Part shown: positions 26,312 to 36,623 of the stretch, in pieces | Position numbering within the stretch: the stretch's first letter is position 1 | Layout: each line of letters opens with the position of its first letter | Assembly: GCA_000632805.1 (NCBI GenBank) | Contig: CP007444.1 | Coordinates: 3,026,772-3,090,771 of the forward strand | Source of the DNA: Dyella jiangningensis | GTDB lineage: Bacteria; Pseudomonadota; Gammaproteobacteria; Xanthomonadales; Rhodanobacteraceae | DNA length: 64,000 nucleotides | Direction of reading: 5' to 3' | The notes under the pieces: model-generated | Databases searched by the model: none | What the model was told of the DNA's origin: nothing | What the model saw: the letters and a program-made list of their open reading frames with translations, nothing else | Program-made: the position numbers and the translations under genes

Positions 26312-26491
26312 GGCACTCATGCATTTCTCATCATCCAACGAAGCCGCTTTAAGTCCTCTTCGTATCGGCGCGTTGCGGCGTAGCCACTTCGTTCGAGGTA
26401 GTAACGAGCACACCCCGGCTGGCCTCGGTCCTCAGGCTCTATTCCTCATATCGCTACGAGCCTTGGCTCTAAAGGCCATTTTCTTTGGGTT

Positions 26492-26521
26492 ACTTTTCTT
26501 TTGGGCCAGCAAAAGAAAAGT
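26492..26521. repeat. Perfect 12-bp inverted repeat
   Basis: ACTTTTCTTTTG (26492-26503) and CAAAAGAAAAGT (26510-26521) around GGCCAG. Strong hairpin, A/T-rich arms unlike the surroundings. Elements of this form, ending in AAAGTAACC-like flanks, are dispersed in Xanthomonadales chromosomes. Confidence 0.7.
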
Positions 26522-26646
26522 GACTCGGCGGCCGGCAGGACGTCGAAACGCCCGCTGCGTAAGCGGCATCCTCGCGGCAGAGTGGCAACCGAAGGCCATA
26601 CCCAGCGCTCACAACAGCAGAACCATTCAGCCCGTCGCGAAAGGCT

Positions 26647-26672
26647 GTCGCGCACAGAGTGCGCTCCTACAG
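26647..26672 (-). repeat. REP-type palindrome
   Basis: Reverse-complement reads GTAGGAGCGCACTCTGTGCG, followed by CGAC. It is a single copy of the family also seen at 51.1, 54.9, 58.7 and 60.8 kb. Confidence 0.75.
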
Positions 26673-26769
26673 GGGGAGCGGGCGCCATGGTGCGTAAGGC
26701 GACGCTCGCCCAAAAAGGAAGGGCCGCCGAAAGCGACCCTCCAAAAAAAACTTCACGCCACATCAAACC

Positions 26770-27549
26770 TCAAGCCGCATCCGGCCAAGGCGTCAAAATC
26801 TCGAACCCGTCATCCGTCACCGCGATGGTGTGCTCCCACTGCGCCGACAGCGAATGATCCTTGGTGACCACCGTCCAGCCGTCCGGCAACTGCTTGGTCT
26901 GCGGCTTGCCGGCGTTGATCATCGGCTCGATCGTGAAGGTCATGCCCTTCTTCAGCTCAAGGCCCGTGCCCGAGCGACCGTAGTGCAGCACCTGCGGCTC
27001 GTCGTGATAGACCTTGCCGATGCCGTGGCCGCAGTACTCGCGAACCACCGAAAAGCCGGCCGCTTCCGCGTGCTTCTGGATCGCCGCGCCGATGTCGCCC
27101 AGCGTGGCGCCGGGGCGCACGGCGCGAATGCCCTGCATCATCGCCTCGAAAGTGGTGTCCACCAGGCGCTTGGCCAGCACCGACGGGGTGCCGACGAAAT
27201 ACATGCGGCTGGTGTCGCCGTGCCAGCCGTCCTTGATGACGGTGACATCGAGATTGATGATGTCGCCATCCTTCAGCAGCTTGGCCGGGCTCGGGATGCC
27301 GTGGCAGATCACGTGGTTCACCGACGTGCACAATGTCTTCGGGAAGCCGTTGTAGCCGACGTTGGCGGGAATCGCCTTCTGCACCTTGGTGATGTGCTCG
27401 TAGGCGAGGCGGTCCAGGTCCTCGGTGGTGACGCCGGGCTTGACATGCTCTTTGAGCATGGCCAGCACTTCGGCCGCCAGCTTGCCGGCGTCGCGCATGG
27501 ACTGGATGTCTTCGGGGGTTTTCAGGGTAACTGCCATAGCTGTGCTCAT
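26770..27549 (-). CDS. map: Type I methionine aminopeptidase
   Basis: Removes the initiator methionine from nascent proteins; cytoplasmic, two-metal enzyme. 259 aa. Metal ligands are seen in NLDVTVIKDGWHGDTSRMY (two Asp), GHGIGKVYHDEP (His), FTIEPMIN (Glu) and QWEHTIAV (Glu), and the substrate His in CHGIPSP. Start at ATG 27549 (MSTAMAVTLKT) or the ATG four codons later. Divergent from rpsB with 335 nt between, the common arrangement map / rpsB. Confidence 0.97.
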   Translation of the reverse strand: MSTAMAVTLKTPEDIQSMRDAGKLAAEVLAMLKEHVKPGVTTEDLDRLAYEHITKVQKAIPANVGYNGFPKTLCTSVNHVICHGIPSPAKLLKDGDIINLDVTVIKDGWHGDTSRMYFVGTPSVLAKRLVDTTFEAMMQGIRAVRPGATLGDIGAAIQKHAEAAGFSVVREYCGHGIGKVYHDEPQVLHYGRSGTGLELKKGMTFTIEPMINAGKPQTKQLPDGWTVVTKDHSLSAQWEHTIAVTDDGFEILTPWPDAA

Positions 27550-27594
27550 ATGGCGGCAATTGCCCGGGACTCAACTCATTGAATCCGCAGCAAC

Positions 27595-27624
27595 TTGCCG
27601 CGCCGCCGGCGTACCGGCTACAAT
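27595..27624 (+). promoter_or_regulatory. Probable sigma-70 promoter of rpsB-tsf
   Basis: TTGCCG (27595-27600), an 18-nt spacer, and TACAAT (27619-27624), a good -10 box. It would start transcription near 27631, giving a leader of about 250 nt before the rpsB start. Confidence 0.6.
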
Positions 27625-27630
27625 TTCGAA

Positions 27631-27884
27631 GTTTTGCTGACCCGACCTGTCCGTTTAGACGGACACATGCGGTAGTCGCAAAGCGGTGGAGATTGTAACC
27701 GCGTTGCGGTGCAAGCCCCACAAGTCCTTGATTGGACACTTTAAATCGCCACACACGCATCGGCACCGCCTTCGGGGTGCCTTGGTCAACCCTCCACATC
27801 ATACGGGTTGCCAGGGTCGAAGTCGGGGATGCGTGGAGGTCCCAACCCCCGGGCCTAGCCGGCCCAACAAATCGGAGTTTTACC
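27631..27884 (+). promoter_or_regulatory. Long rpsB leader with hairpins
   Basis: About 250 nt between the putative promoter and the rpsB start. TGTCCGT and ACGGACA (27648-27665, TTAG loop) form a perfect 7-bp stem, and GGCACC...GGTGCC forms another near 27760-27781. In Gammaproteobacteria S2 represses its own mRNA through the leader; this one plausibly contains such a site, but I cannot align it to the known structure by eye. Confidence 0.45.
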
Positions 27885-28775
<891 letters not shown>

Positions 28776-28833
28776 GCCTTCCCTGCCCCGGCCCGCAAGG
28801 GTCGGGGCGCATCAAAGCTTTTGAGGAACCCAG

Positions 28834-29712
28834 ATGACTGCCATTACCGCAAAACTGGTTAGCGAACTGCGTGAGCGTTCGGGCGCCGGCATGATGGATT
28901 GCAAGAAGGCGCTGGTCGAGAACAACGGCGACATCGACGCCGCGGTCGAGTACCTGCGCAAGACCGGCCTGGCCAAGGCCGACAAGAAGGCTGACCGCGT
29001 CGCCGCCGAAGGTCGCATCGCCACTGCCCAGGCCAATGGCCTGGCCGTGCTGGTCGAAGTGAACAGCGAAACCGACTTCGTCGCCAAGGCGCCGAACTTC
29101 ATCCAGTTCACCAACGACGTCGCCGAGGCCGTGCTGGCTTCGGGCGCTGCCGACATCGACGCCGCCAAGACTGCCGCCTTCCCGGGCGCCGACAACGTCG
29201 AGTCCGCCGCCAAGGCCCAGACCGCCACCATCGGCGAGAAGATCGAAGTGCGTCGCGTGGCCCGCATCGCGAATGATGGCCCGCTGGCCACCTACTCGCA
29301 CGGCGGCAAGATCGGCGTGATCGTGGCGCTCAAGGGTGGCTCGGAAGAGCTGGCCAAGGGCATCGCCATGCACGTCGCCGCCATGAACCCGCCGCACATC
29401 AAGCCGGAACACGTGCCGGCCGAGTTCGTCGCGAAGGAAAAGGAAATCGCGCTGAGCCAGATGACCGAGAAGGACAAGGCCAAGCCGGCCGAGATCCTCG
29501 AGAAGATCATCTCCGGCAAGATCAACAAGATCGTCTCGGAAGTGACCCTCGTCGGCCAGCCGTATGTGCTCGACACCAACACCACCGTGGGCGACGTCCT
29601 GAAGAAGGAAGGCGCTGACGTCGTGGCCGTGGTTCGCCTGGCCGTGGGCGAAGGCATCGAGAAGGTGCAGGAAGACTACCTGGCCGAAGTCGCCAAGGCG
29701 ATGCAGGGCTAA
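28834..29712 (+). CDS. tsf: Translation elongation factor Ts
   Basis: Guanine-nucleotide exchange factor for EF-Tu. 292 aa. N-terminal UBA-like domain ([20 protein letters not shown]), then the exchange motif SETDFVAK at about residues 77-84. The rest matches the core and C-terminal domains. 58 nt after rpsB; followed by a strong terminator. Confidence 0.98.
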   Translation: MTAITAKLVSELRERSGAGMMDCKKALVENNGDIDAAVEYLRKTGLAKADKKADRVAAEGRIATAQANGLAVLVEVNSETDFVAKAPNFIQFTNDVAEAVLASGAADIDAAKTAAFPGADNVESAAKAQTATIGEKIEVRRVARIANDGPLATYSHGGKIGVIVALKGGSEELAKGIAMHVAAMNPPHIKPEHVPAEFVAKEKEIALSQMTEKDKAKPAEILEKIISGKINKIVSEVTLVGQPYVLDTNTTVGDVLKKEGADVVAVVRLAVGEGIEKVQEDYLAEVAKAMQG

Positions 29713-29734
29713 GCCGTTCGCTGCATGCAACATC

Positions 29735-29764
29735 GAAAAAGCCGCGGGAAACCGCGGCTTTTTT
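29735..29764 (+). terminator. Rho-independent terminator after tsf
   Basis: AAAAAGCCGCGG, a GAAA tetraloop and CCGCGGCTTTTTT. Perfect GC stem followed by a run of T. Also functions in the opposite direction for the gene ending at 29774. Confidence 0.92.
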
Positions 29765-29773
29765 GTTGCCTGC

Positions 29774-30346
29774 TTAAGGCCCGAGATCGGCGCGGTGACG
29801 CATGCTCGATACGTTGAAGCCAAACGCACTGCGCTGGCCTCGCAACTCCATTTCCACCCGATGCCGAGGAAAGGATTCGTAGTACGACGAACGGACGCAT
29901 AGATGGCCAGGCATCGCATAGTTCAGGCGCCAGCCGATCGCCTGGTAATGACATTCACGCCCGTACCGATGCGCCAGCCTCAGCGTCGCCACTTCCGCAT
30001 GCGTCGTACCAAATAGCCTGGTGTAGGCACCCGCGGCACCGTGCACCAGCGCCATCCACAGGAAGCCGCCGGATGCCACGAACATCAGGGGCGAGAGTAC
30101 GATCAGGTCCGTCGCTCCTCGCTGGTACCTCGGGTTGCGCCCGCTGAGGATCAGCCATGTCAGCCATCCCGTCAGCAAGGCGGCAAGAACGGCCGATACG
30201 CACAGGCCCCACCACGGCAGCCACTCTTCCGGAATGAAGTCGTTCCACATCCCGTAGAGCGCGAACGCCAGCGTCGCCACGATCGAATGGATCGCGATGC
30301 GATGGCCCCTTGACGGGTTTCCTTGCCGAAGTAATGCGTGCGCCAA
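29774..30346 (-). CDS. Membrane protein of unknown function (start uncertain)
   Basis: Inner-membrane protein of about 190 aa with three predicted helices: SIVATLAFALYGMW, then LCVSAVLAALLTGWLTWLIL, then LIVLSPLMFVASGGFLWMAL. The C-terminal half is soluble (HAEVATLRLAHRYGRE, RVEMELRGQRSAFGF). No family recognised. The start is unclear: this frame offers TTG at 30346, but an ATG at 30351 with a GGGAGG ribosome site begins a different frame (MGWRTHYFGKETRQG), so a 1-nt shift near the 5' end is possible. A MITE-like element lies 36 nt upstream. Confidence 0.6.
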   Translation of the reverse strand: MAHALLRQGNPSRGHRIAIHSIVATLAFALYGMWNDFIPEEWLPWWGLCVSAVLAALLTGWLTWLILSGRNPRYQRGATDLIVLSPLMFVASGGFLWMALVHGAAGAYTRLFGTTHAEVATLRLAHRYGRECHYQAIGWRLNYAMPGHLCVRSSYYESFPRHRVEMELRGQRSAFGFNVSSMRHRADLGP

Positions 30347-30386
30347 CCCATGCCCAGCCTCCCTGCCCCATGGAAATGCACTCGAT

Positions 30387-30640
30387 GTTAGGGCCTGTTC
30401 GCGCGGCTCGCGCGGGGAGCTGCCAGACAATGAGGACCGAGGGAATGTGTCTGTACACGACCGAGCGATGACGCGGCATGGTGGACAAACAGACCCGGCC
30501 CGAAGGGTGGTTCGTCGGTGGCCGCCCGGGGGCAGCGCGCGACTTGACCCCGCAGCCAGCCAGGCCGGCGCCGCGCACAACCACGGAACGACCACGCATT
30601 AACCACGCGAGCTGCGCGAATAGCGCTAACAGGCCCTAAC
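30387..30640. mobile_element. MITE-like element A (13-bp terminal inverted repeats)
   Basis: 254-nt element bounded by perfect 13-bp repeats, GTTAGGGCCTGTT (30387-30399) and AACAGGCCCTAAC (30628-30640). The repeats extend inward imperfectly for about 15 more nt. No transposase. Its core (about 30410-30570) is related to element B at 53728-53994 in reverse orientation, including GACCGAG, GATGACGC and CAAACAGACCCGGCCCGA. Inserted between the membrane-protein gene and the pyrH promoter. No clear target-site duplication. Confidence 0.75.
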
Positions 30641-30658
30641 TGCAAAGTCACGCAAGTC

Positions 30659-30687
30659 TTACAGGCATGCGTCGCTGTCGCTACAAT
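30659..30687 (+). promoter_or_regulatory. Probable sigma-70 promoter of pyrH
   Basis: TTACAG (30659-30664), 17-nt spacer, TACAAT (30682-30687), about 34 nt before the pyrH start. It lies 18 nt after the end of MITE-like element A. Confidence 0.55.
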
Positions 30688-30720
30688 GCGGCGGTTTGCA
30701 TCACACAATCCGGAGACCCC

Positions 30721-31443
30721 ATGAGCAACCCGCTTAAGTACCGTCGCATTCTGCTCAAACTCTCCGGTGAAGCCCTCATGGGCGAAGCCGACTACGGCAT
30801 CGATCCCAAGGTCATCGGCCGACTCGCCGATGAAATCATCGAAGTTCAGAAAGCCGGCGTGCAGATCGGCGTGGTCATCGGCGGCGGCAACATCTTCCGC
30901 GGCGCCGGCCTTGCAGCGGCCGGCATGGATCGCGTGACTGGCGACCACATGGGCATGCTCGCGACCGTCATGAACGCGCTGGCCATGCAGGATGCGATCG
31001 AGCGTCGCGGCGGCTTCGCCCGCGTGATGAGCGCCATCCAGATCCACGACGTCGCCGAAGATTTCATTCGCCGCCGGGCGATCCGCCATATCGAAAAGGG
31101 CCGCATCGTGCTGTTCGCCGCAGGCACCGGCAACCCGTTCTTCACCACAGATTCCGCCGCCGCGCTGCGCGCAGTGGAAGTGGGCGCGGACCTGTTGCTG
31201 AAGGCCACCAAGGTCGATGGCGTGTACACCGCCGACCCTGCTCGCCACGCCGATGCGACGCGCTACGACACGCTCACCTACGACCAGGTGATCGAACGCA
31301 AGCTTGCGGTGATGGACACCGCTGCCATCGCGCTGTGCCGCGATCACGGCATGCCGCTGCGCATCTACGACATGACCGTGGCAGGCAACCTTATGCGCAT
31401 CATGACGGGTGAATCGGTCGGTACCATCGTTTCCGACAGCTGA
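30721..31443 (+). CDS. pyrH: Uridylate kinase (UMP kinase)
   Basis: Phosphorylates UMP to UDP; hexameric amino-acid-kinase-fold enzyme. 240 aa (E. coli 241). ATG 30721. Motifs: [41 protein letters not shown] (substrate loop), [15 protein letters not shown]. Classic tsf-pyrH-frr order, here separated from tsf by a lineage-specific gene and a repeat element. Confidence 0.98.
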   Translation: MSNPLKYRRILLKLSGEALMGEADYGIDPKVIGRLADEIIEVQKAGVQIGVVIGGGNIFRGAGLAAAGMDRVTGDHMGMLATVMNALAMQDAIERRGGFARVMSAIQIHDVAEDFIRRRAIRHIEKGRIVLFAAGTGNPFFTTDSAAALRAVEVGADLLLKATKVDGVYTADPARHADATRYDTLTYDQVIERKLAVMDTAAIALCRDHGMPLRIYDMTVAGNLMRIMTGESVGTIVSDS

Positions 31444-31594
31444 CGCCGCAGCACCTCCTCTCCCCGTTGGGCGACGCGACGCTAGTTCCGCGGGAGCGCG
31501 GGTTGAGGCGTTGCCGCCTTTACGGTGGTGAGGGGCGTGGCTTGCGGTAGCGCTTCAATCCAAGCCGGCTTCGATGCTGCACTACGGCAAGAGT

Positions 31595-31639
31595 GCCCCC
31601 TCACCCATCCCTCTCCCTGCGGGGGAGAGGGGAAGAGCG
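31595..31639. repeat. Dispersed CCCTCTCCC hairpin repeat, copy 2
   Basis: CCCCCTCACCCATCCCTCTC, then CCTGCGGGGGAGAGGGG. Same layout as 26265-26311. Lies in the 259-nt pyrH-frr gap. Confidence 0.65.
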
Positions 31640-31665
31640 AACCCCAATGCCCCATGCCCCCCTGC

Positions 31666-31671
31666 TATACT
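31666..31671 (+). promoter_or_regulatory. Candidate -10 box for frr
   Basis: TATACT 32 nt before the frr ATG. No convincing -35 box at 17 nt, where the repeat's end lies, so a weak call. Confidence 0.35.
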
Positions 31672-31702
31672 CGCGGGCTTGCACGGTTCAAGGGGTGTAC
31701 CC

Positions 31703-32260
31703 ATGCTCAACGACATCAAGAACGATGCCCAGACCCGCATGGGCAAGAGCATCGACTCGCTCAAGCACAGCCTGACGCGCCTGCGCACCGGCCGCGCGAG
31801 CACCGCCCTGGTCGATGGCATCAAGGTGCCGTACTACGGCTCCGACATGCCGCTGAACCAGGTGGCTACGGTCGCGCTGGGCGATTCGCGCTCCATCATC
31901 ATCACCCCGTTCGAGAAGACCCTGGTGGGCCCGATCGAGAAGGCCATCATGGCCTCGGACATCGGCATCACGCCGAACACCGCCGGCACCACCATCCGCC
32001 TCAACATGCCGCCGCTCACCGAAGAGCGCCGTCGCGAGCTGGCCAAGCATGTGGCGCACGAAGGCGAGGATGCCAAGATCGCCATCCGCAACGTGCGTCG
32101 CGATGCCATGCAGCAGGTCAAGGATCTGCTCAAGGAAAAGCTGATCACCGAGGACGACGAGCGTCGTGCCGAGGACGAGATCCAGAAGCTCACCGACCGC
32201 TTCGTCAAGGACGTCGACGCCGTCGTGAAGCACAAGGAAGAGGAGCTGATGGCGCTCTGA
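31703..32260 (+). CDS. frr: Ribosome recycling factor
   Basis: With EF-G splits post-termination ribosomes. 185 aa (E. coli 185). Start ATG 31703 (MLNDIKNDAQTRMGKSIDSL). The two-domain fold is represented by LRTGRASTALVDGIKVPYYG, and by NVRRDAMQQVKDLLKEKLIT and DRFVKDVDAVVKHKEEELM. Followed 28 nt later by uppS. Confidence 0.98.
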   Translation: MLNDIKNDAQTRMGKSIDSLKHSLTRLRTGRASTALVDGIKVPYYGSDMPLNQVATVALGDSRSIIITPFEKTLVGPIEKAIMASDIGITPNTAGTTIRLNMPPLTEERRRELAKHVAHEGEDAKIAIRNVRRDAMQQVKDLLKEKLITEDDERRAEDEIQKLTDRFVKDVDAVVKHKEEELMAL

Positions 32261-32288
32261 GCGCCATCGCTCAGAGCCTGCCCTCGCC

Positions 32289-33035
32289 ATGACCACCAGC
32301 GCCGACTCCGCGCGAATACCGCGCCACATTGCCATCGTGATGGATGGCAACGGCCGCTGGGCAAAGCTCCGCCACCGACCGCGCACGTTCGGCCATAACG
32401 CCGGGCGCAAGGCGGTGCGCAACGTGGTCGAAGGCTGCCTGCGCCAAGGCGTCAAGGTCCTTACGCTCTTCGCGTTCTCCAGCGAGAACTGGAAGCGCCC
32501 GGAGGAAGAGGTCGGCGCACTGATGGAACTGTTCGTGCGCGCGCTCGACAAGGAAGTGGACGAACTGCATGGCAACGGCGTGCGCATCCGCTTCGTCGGC
32601 GACCTCAACGCGTTCGACACCGGCCTGCGCCAGCGCATGACCAGCGCGATGGCGCGCACGGCAGGCAATGACGCGCTGCATCTCAACATCGCCGTGAACT
32701 ACGGCGGCCGCTGGGACATCGTTCAGGCGGCGCGCAAGGCGGCGGAGTCGGTAGCGCGCGGCGAGCTGCGCGCCGACGAAATAGACGAGAAGCTGCTGGG
32801 CCACTGGATGTGCCTGTCGGAGCTTCCGCCGCTGGACCTGTTCATCCGCACCGGCGGCGAATGCCGTGTGAGCAACTTCCTGTTGTGGCAGCTGGCTTAC
32901 GCCGAGCTGCATTTCACCGATACCCTGTGGCCTGATTTCGACCAGGCGTGCCTCGAGCACGCCATCGACGATTACGCCCGCCGTGAACGCCGCTTCGGCA
33001 AGACCGGCGAACAAGTCGCCCGCCAGGCCAACTAA
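32289..33035 (+). CDS. uppS: Undecaprenyl diphosphate synthase
   Basis: cis-Prenyltransferase making the C55 lipid carrier precursor for peptidoglycan and O-antigen. 248 aa. The catalytic Asp is in [12 protein letters not shown] (Asp19). Also [25 protein letters not shown] and [19 protein letters not shown], where a Cys replaces the more common Gln/Arg after GGE. Precedes cdsA by 8 nt. Confidence 0.97.
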   Translation: MTTSADSARIPRHIAIVMDGNGRWAKLRHRPRTFGHNAGRKAVRNVVEGCLRQGVKVLTLFAFSSENWKRPEEEVGALMELFVRALDKEVDELHGNGVRIRFVGDLNAFDTGLRQRMTSAMARTAGNDALHLNIAVNYGGRWDIVQAARKAAESVARGELRADEIDEKLLGHWMCLSELPPLDLFIRTGGECRVSNFLLWQLAYAELHFTDTLWPDFDQACLEHAIDDYARRERRFGKTGEQVARQAN

Positions 33036-33043
33036 GGACCCGC

Positions 33044-33862
33044 ATGCTGCTTCAGCGCACCCTCACCGCCTTGCTGCTCGCTCCGTTGGTGATCGCACTG
33101 ATCCTGCTGACGCCGACCTGGCTGTTCGGGCCGATCGTTGGCATCGCCTTCCTGGCAGCGATGTGGGAATGGACACGCCTGTCGGGCCTCAAGGAGACCG
33201 CGCCCCGCGTCGGCCTGCTGGTGTTGACGGCCATCCTGTTCGCGCTGTGCTGGTGCGCGCGCGGCACCGTGTGGTGGCCGCTGGTGATCGGCATCGGCGT
33301 CGCCTGGTGGGTCGTGGTCGGCCAATGGCTGCGCCACTTCGCCTTCGGCGCCGCGCCGACGCGCGAGAACTGCCTGATGAAGCTGGGCGCGGGCCTGCTG
33401 GTGATCGTGCCGGCCTGGGTGGCAGTGATATCCATCCACGGTTCCGGCGAGAACGGCCACTGGTGGACCCTGCTGGCGCTCTTCATCGTCTGGGCTGCCG
33501 ATATCGGCGCCTATTTCAGCGGCCGCATGTTCGGCCGCCGCAAGCTCGCTCCCACCATCAGCCCGGGCAAGACCTGGGCCGGCGTGTACGGCGCCTTCGT
33601 GGCCGGCGCACTGGTTACCGTCGGCGGAGGCCTCATGCTCGGCGTCGAGGGCGGCAAGCTGGTCGGTCTGCTGGTGTTGTCCGTGCTGACCGTGGTCGCC
33701 TCCATCGTGGGCGACCTGCTGGAAAGCCTGATGAAGCGCCACGCCGCCGTGAAGGATTCGGGCAACCTCTTCCCAGGCCATGGCGGCCTGCTGGACCGCC
33801 TCGACAGCGTATTTGCCGCCCTGCCCGTGTTCGCCGCCGGCAAGCTGCTGCTGGGTTTATGA
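33044..33862 (+). CDS. cdsA: Phosphatidate cytidylyltransferase
   Basis: Makes CDP-diacylglycerol from phosphatidate and CTP in the inner membrane. 272 aa with about seven to eight membrane helices. The signature near the C-terminus is present: [40 protein letters not shown] and [12 protein letters not shown]. Overlaps dxr by 4 nt. Confidence 0.97.
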   Translation: MLLQRTLTALLLAPLVIALILLTPTWLFGPIVGIAFLAAMWEWTRLSGLKETAPRVGLLVLTAILFALCWCARGTVWWPLVIGIGVAWWVVVGQWLRHFAFGAAPTRENCLMKLGAGLLVIVPAWVAVISIHGSGENGHWWTLLALFIVWAADIGAYFSGRMFGRRKLAPTISPGKTWAGVYGAFVAGALVTVGGGLMLGVEGGKLVGLLVLSVLTVVASIVGDLLESLMKRHAAVKDSGNLFPGHGGLLDRLDSVFAALPVFAAGKLLLGL

Positions 33863-35049
33863 GCAGTACCGCACTTCGCCAAGTTGCCGTCCTGGGCGCC
33901 ACCGGCTCGATCGGTGGCAGCACGCTGGACGTCATCGCGCGTCATCCCGAGCGTTTCCGCGCGAGCGTGCTGACAGCACACAGCAATGTCGCCGCGCTCG
34001 CCGAACTCTGCATTCGCCACCGCCCCCATCTGGCCGTCATTGCGGATGCCGCGCTCGAAGGCGAACTCGCACGCCGTCTCGGCGCCGCCGGCGTGCGCTG
34101 CGATATCGCGAGCGGCCACGACGCCATTACCCAGGCTGTGTCGGGCACGTTGTGCGACACCGTCGTGGCTGCCATCGTCGGCGCCGCCGGACTTGATTCC
34201 ACGCTTGCCGCAGCGCGCACGGGCAAGCGGCTGCTGCTGGCCAACAAGGAATCGATCGTGATGGCCGGCCCCTTGCTGCTCGAAGCACTGGCCGAGGGCG
34301 GCGGCGAGCTGATTCCGGTGGATTCCGAGCACAACGCCATCTTCCAGTGCTTGCCGGGTGGCCGCCCCGAGCTGAAAGGAAATGGCGTACGGCGCCTGAT
34401 CCTCACCGCGTCGGGCGGCCCATTCCGCGGTCGTACGCGCGCCGAGCTCGCTGTCGTCACGCCGGAGCAGGCCTGCAAGCACCCGAACTGGGTGATGGGC
34501 CGCAAGATCTCGGTGGATTCGGCCACGCTGATGAACAAGGGCCTCGAGGTGATCGAGGCGCATCACCTGTTCGGCGCCACGCCTGACACCATCGACGTGC
34601 TGGTGCACCCGCAGAGCCTGGTGCACTCGATGGTGGAGTACGTCGACGGCTCGGTTCTCGCGCAATTGGGCAACCCCGACATGCGCACCGCCATCGCCCA
34701 CGCATTGGCGTGGCCCGCGCGTGTCGAAGCCGGCGTTTCGCCGCTTGATCTCGCCACGTCGGCGCCGCTCGCGTTCGAGCGCCCGGATCTGGGCACCTTC
34801 CGCTGCCTTGCGCTGGCCTTCCAGGCCTTGCGCGCGGGTGGCGATGCGCCAGCCATCCTCAACGCCGCGAACGAAGTGGCCGTGGAGGCCTTCCTGGCCG
34901 GTGGCCTGCCTTTCCTTGGCATCGCCGATCTCGTCGAAAGCGTTCTTGCGGAACTGCCGTCTCAAGCTGTGGTCGATGTCCAGACCCTGAATGAACGCGA
35001 CCGCTCGGCCCGCGAGGCTGCCCGCCGCATTCTCCGCAACGCCTGCTGA
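33859..35049 (+). CDS. dxr: 1-deoxy-D-xylulose 5-phosphate reductoisomerase
   Basis: Second step of the MEP isoprenoid pathway, NADPH dependent. 396 aa. Start ATG 33859 in an ATGA overlap with cdsA. NADPH motif [14 protein letters not shown] at residues 11-24; metal/substrate motifs [10 protein letters not shown] and ASGGPFRGR; then [20 protein letters not shown]. ispA (54.0 kb) and uppS (32.3 kb) belong to the same downstream pathway. Confidence 0.98.
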   Translation: MSSTALRQVAVLGATGSIGGSTLDVIARHPERFRASVLTAHSNVAALAELCIRHRPHLAVIADAALEGELARRLGAAGVRCDIASGHDAITQAVSGTLCDTVVAAIVGAAGLDSTLAAARTGKRLLLANKESIVMAGPLLLEALAEGGGELIPVDSEHNAIFQCLPGGRPELKGNGVRRLILTASGGPFRGRTRAELAVVTPEQACKHPNWVMGRKISVDSATLMNKGLEVIEAHHLFGATPDTIDVLVHPQSLVHSMVEYVDGSVLAQLGNPDMRTAIAHALAWPARVEAGVSPLDLATSAPLAFERPDLGTFRCLALAFQALRAGGDAPAILNAANEVAVEAFLAGGLPFLGIADLVESVLAELPSQAVVDVQTLNERDRSAREAARRILRNAC

Positions 35050-35071
35050 CAAGCCTGATAAGCTCTTGCCG

Positions 35072-36418
35072 ATGAATACTCTTCTTGGATCCGTGTTTTG
35101 GCTGCTGGTCACGCTTGGCGTGCTGGTGACCTTTCACGAATTCGGCCACTACTGGGTCGCCCGCCGCTGCGGCGTCAAGGTGCTGCGTTTTTCGGTGGGC
35201 TTCGGCAAAGCCATCTGGAAGCGCATCGGCAAGGACGGTACCGAATATCAGGTGGCAATGATCCCGCTGGGCGGCTACGTGAAGATGCTCGACGCGCGCG
35301 AAGGCGACGTCGACCCCGCGCTGGCCGGGCAGGAATTCACCGGCAAGCCCGTGTGGCAGCGCATCGCGATCGTCGCGGCAGGTCCGGCGTTCAATCTCAT
35401 ATTCACCGTGGCGGCGTTCTGGTTGATGTTCATGCTGGGCAAGCCGGACATCGCCCCGCTGGTCACTGCCGCGCCGCAAAGCATGGCTGCGCAGGCGGGC
35501 ATCCATCCGGGTGACCGGGTGCTGCGCATCGACGGCAAGCCCGTCGCCACGTGGAGTGACTCCCTGGAAGCCGTCGCCAACGCGATGCTGGGCCGCGAAC
35601 CGTTGCCGATGGATGTGCGCGGCACCGACGGGGCCGAGCGCCATGTCGTGCTCCCGCTGCAGGAGCTCCCCGCCGGCCAGGGCATCGACCAGTACCTGGA
35701 CAAGCTGGGCCTCAAGCCGGCGCCGCTGCCGGCCGTGGCCGCCATCGTCACCGAGGGCGATCCGGCACAGGTTGCCGGCATGCGTGGCGGCGATCGACTG
35801 ATCAGCGTGAACGGCCAGCCGGTGACGGATTTCGACACCTTCGCCAACCTGGTAAGGGACGAGGCGGGCAAGTCGCCCAGGCTCACCATCGCCATCGAGC
35901 GCGCAGGCCAGCCAAAGACGCTGACCGTCACTGCCGTCAGGAAGTCGTACGAAGGCCATCCCGAGCAGTGGCTGATCGGCATCCGGCCGCCGCAGCCTGA
36001 GCAGGCGCTGGTGCGCTACGGGCCATTCAAGGCCATGGGCGCCGCGCTGGCGACCACCTGGGACCGCGCCATGTCGATCTTCAACATGATCGGCAAGATG
36101 GTCAGCGGCCAGGCGTCCACCAAGAACCTGTCCGGCGTCATCGGCATCGCCCAGGTCGCCAATGCCTCGGCGAGCATGGGCGCCACCTGGTTCATCGAAT
36201 TCCTGGCGCTGGTGTCCCTCAGCCTCGCCGTGCTCAACCTGATGCCCATCCCCGTCTTGGACGGGGGTCACCTGCTGTATTACCTTATCGAGTTGGTCAA
36301 GGGCAGCCCCTTAAGCGAACGCGCAATGATGGCCGGTCAATATGTCGGCCTGATCCTGCTATTTACGTTGATGGGACTGGCCTTCTACAACGACATCCAT
36401 CGCTTCCTGCCCTCGTGA
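35072..36418 (+). CDS. rseP: RIP zinc metalloprotease RseP
   Basis: Inner-membrane site-2 protease that cleaves anti-sigma factors in the sigma-E envelope stress response. 448 aa. Start ATG 35072 (MNTLLGSVFW). Zinc motif HEFGH at residues 22-26 and the second ligand in LDGGHLLYY near residue 395. Two tandem PDZ domains between (residues about 120-290). Adjacent to bamA, as in E. coli and Xanthomonas. Confidence 0.97.
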   Translation: MNTLLGSVFWLLVTLGVLVTFHEFGHYWVARRCGVKVLRFSVGFGKAIWKRIGKDGTEYQVAMIPLGGYVKMLDAREGDVDPALAGQEFTGKPVWQRIAIVAAGPAFNLIFTVAAFWLMFMLGKPDIAPLVTAAPQSMAAQAGIHPGDRVLRIDGKPVATWSDSLEAVANAMLGREPLPMDVRGTDGAERHVVLPLQELPAGQGIDQYLDKLGLKPAPLPAVAAIVTEGDPAQVAGMRGGDRLISVNGQPVTDFDTFANLVRDEAGKSPRLTIAIERAGQPKTLTVTAVRKSYEGHPEQWLIGIRPPQPEQALVRYGPFKAMGAALATTWDRAMSIFNMIGKMVSGQASTKNLSGVIGIAQVANASASMGATWFIEFLALVSLSLAVLNLMPIPVLDGGHLLYYLIELVKGSPLSERAMMAGQYVGLILLFTLMGLAFYNDIHRFLPS

Positions 36419-36623
36419 CGCGCGCTGACCTTGTTGGGAATCGCGCCGTGTCCGAGGGCAAGGCGTACCTGCGGTGCGAGCCGCCGGCACGACGCGATGG
36501 TTGACCCGCCGCATCCGGGGAAGATGCAAGCACCCTTTCAAGGCTGGGCTCGTCCTGGCTTCACGCATTGATCGGGGCGGCTACCAAGCCGCCTCATCGA
36601 AATAAAAAACAACGGAATCGACG

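Larger units (their letters stand above)
26196..26769. other. Gene-free composite repeat region between map and glnD
   Basis: 574 nt with no credible gene. It contains, in order, a CCCTCTCCC-type hairpin (26265-26311), a 12-bp perfect inverted repeat (26492-26521), a stretch rich in CGCCCGCTGCGTAAGCGG-like motifs, and a REP-type palindrome (26647-26672). Similar clusters of dispersed repeats are common between genes in Xanthomonadales. The two flanking genes are both on the minus strand, so glnD may be transcribed through it. Confidence 0.6.
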
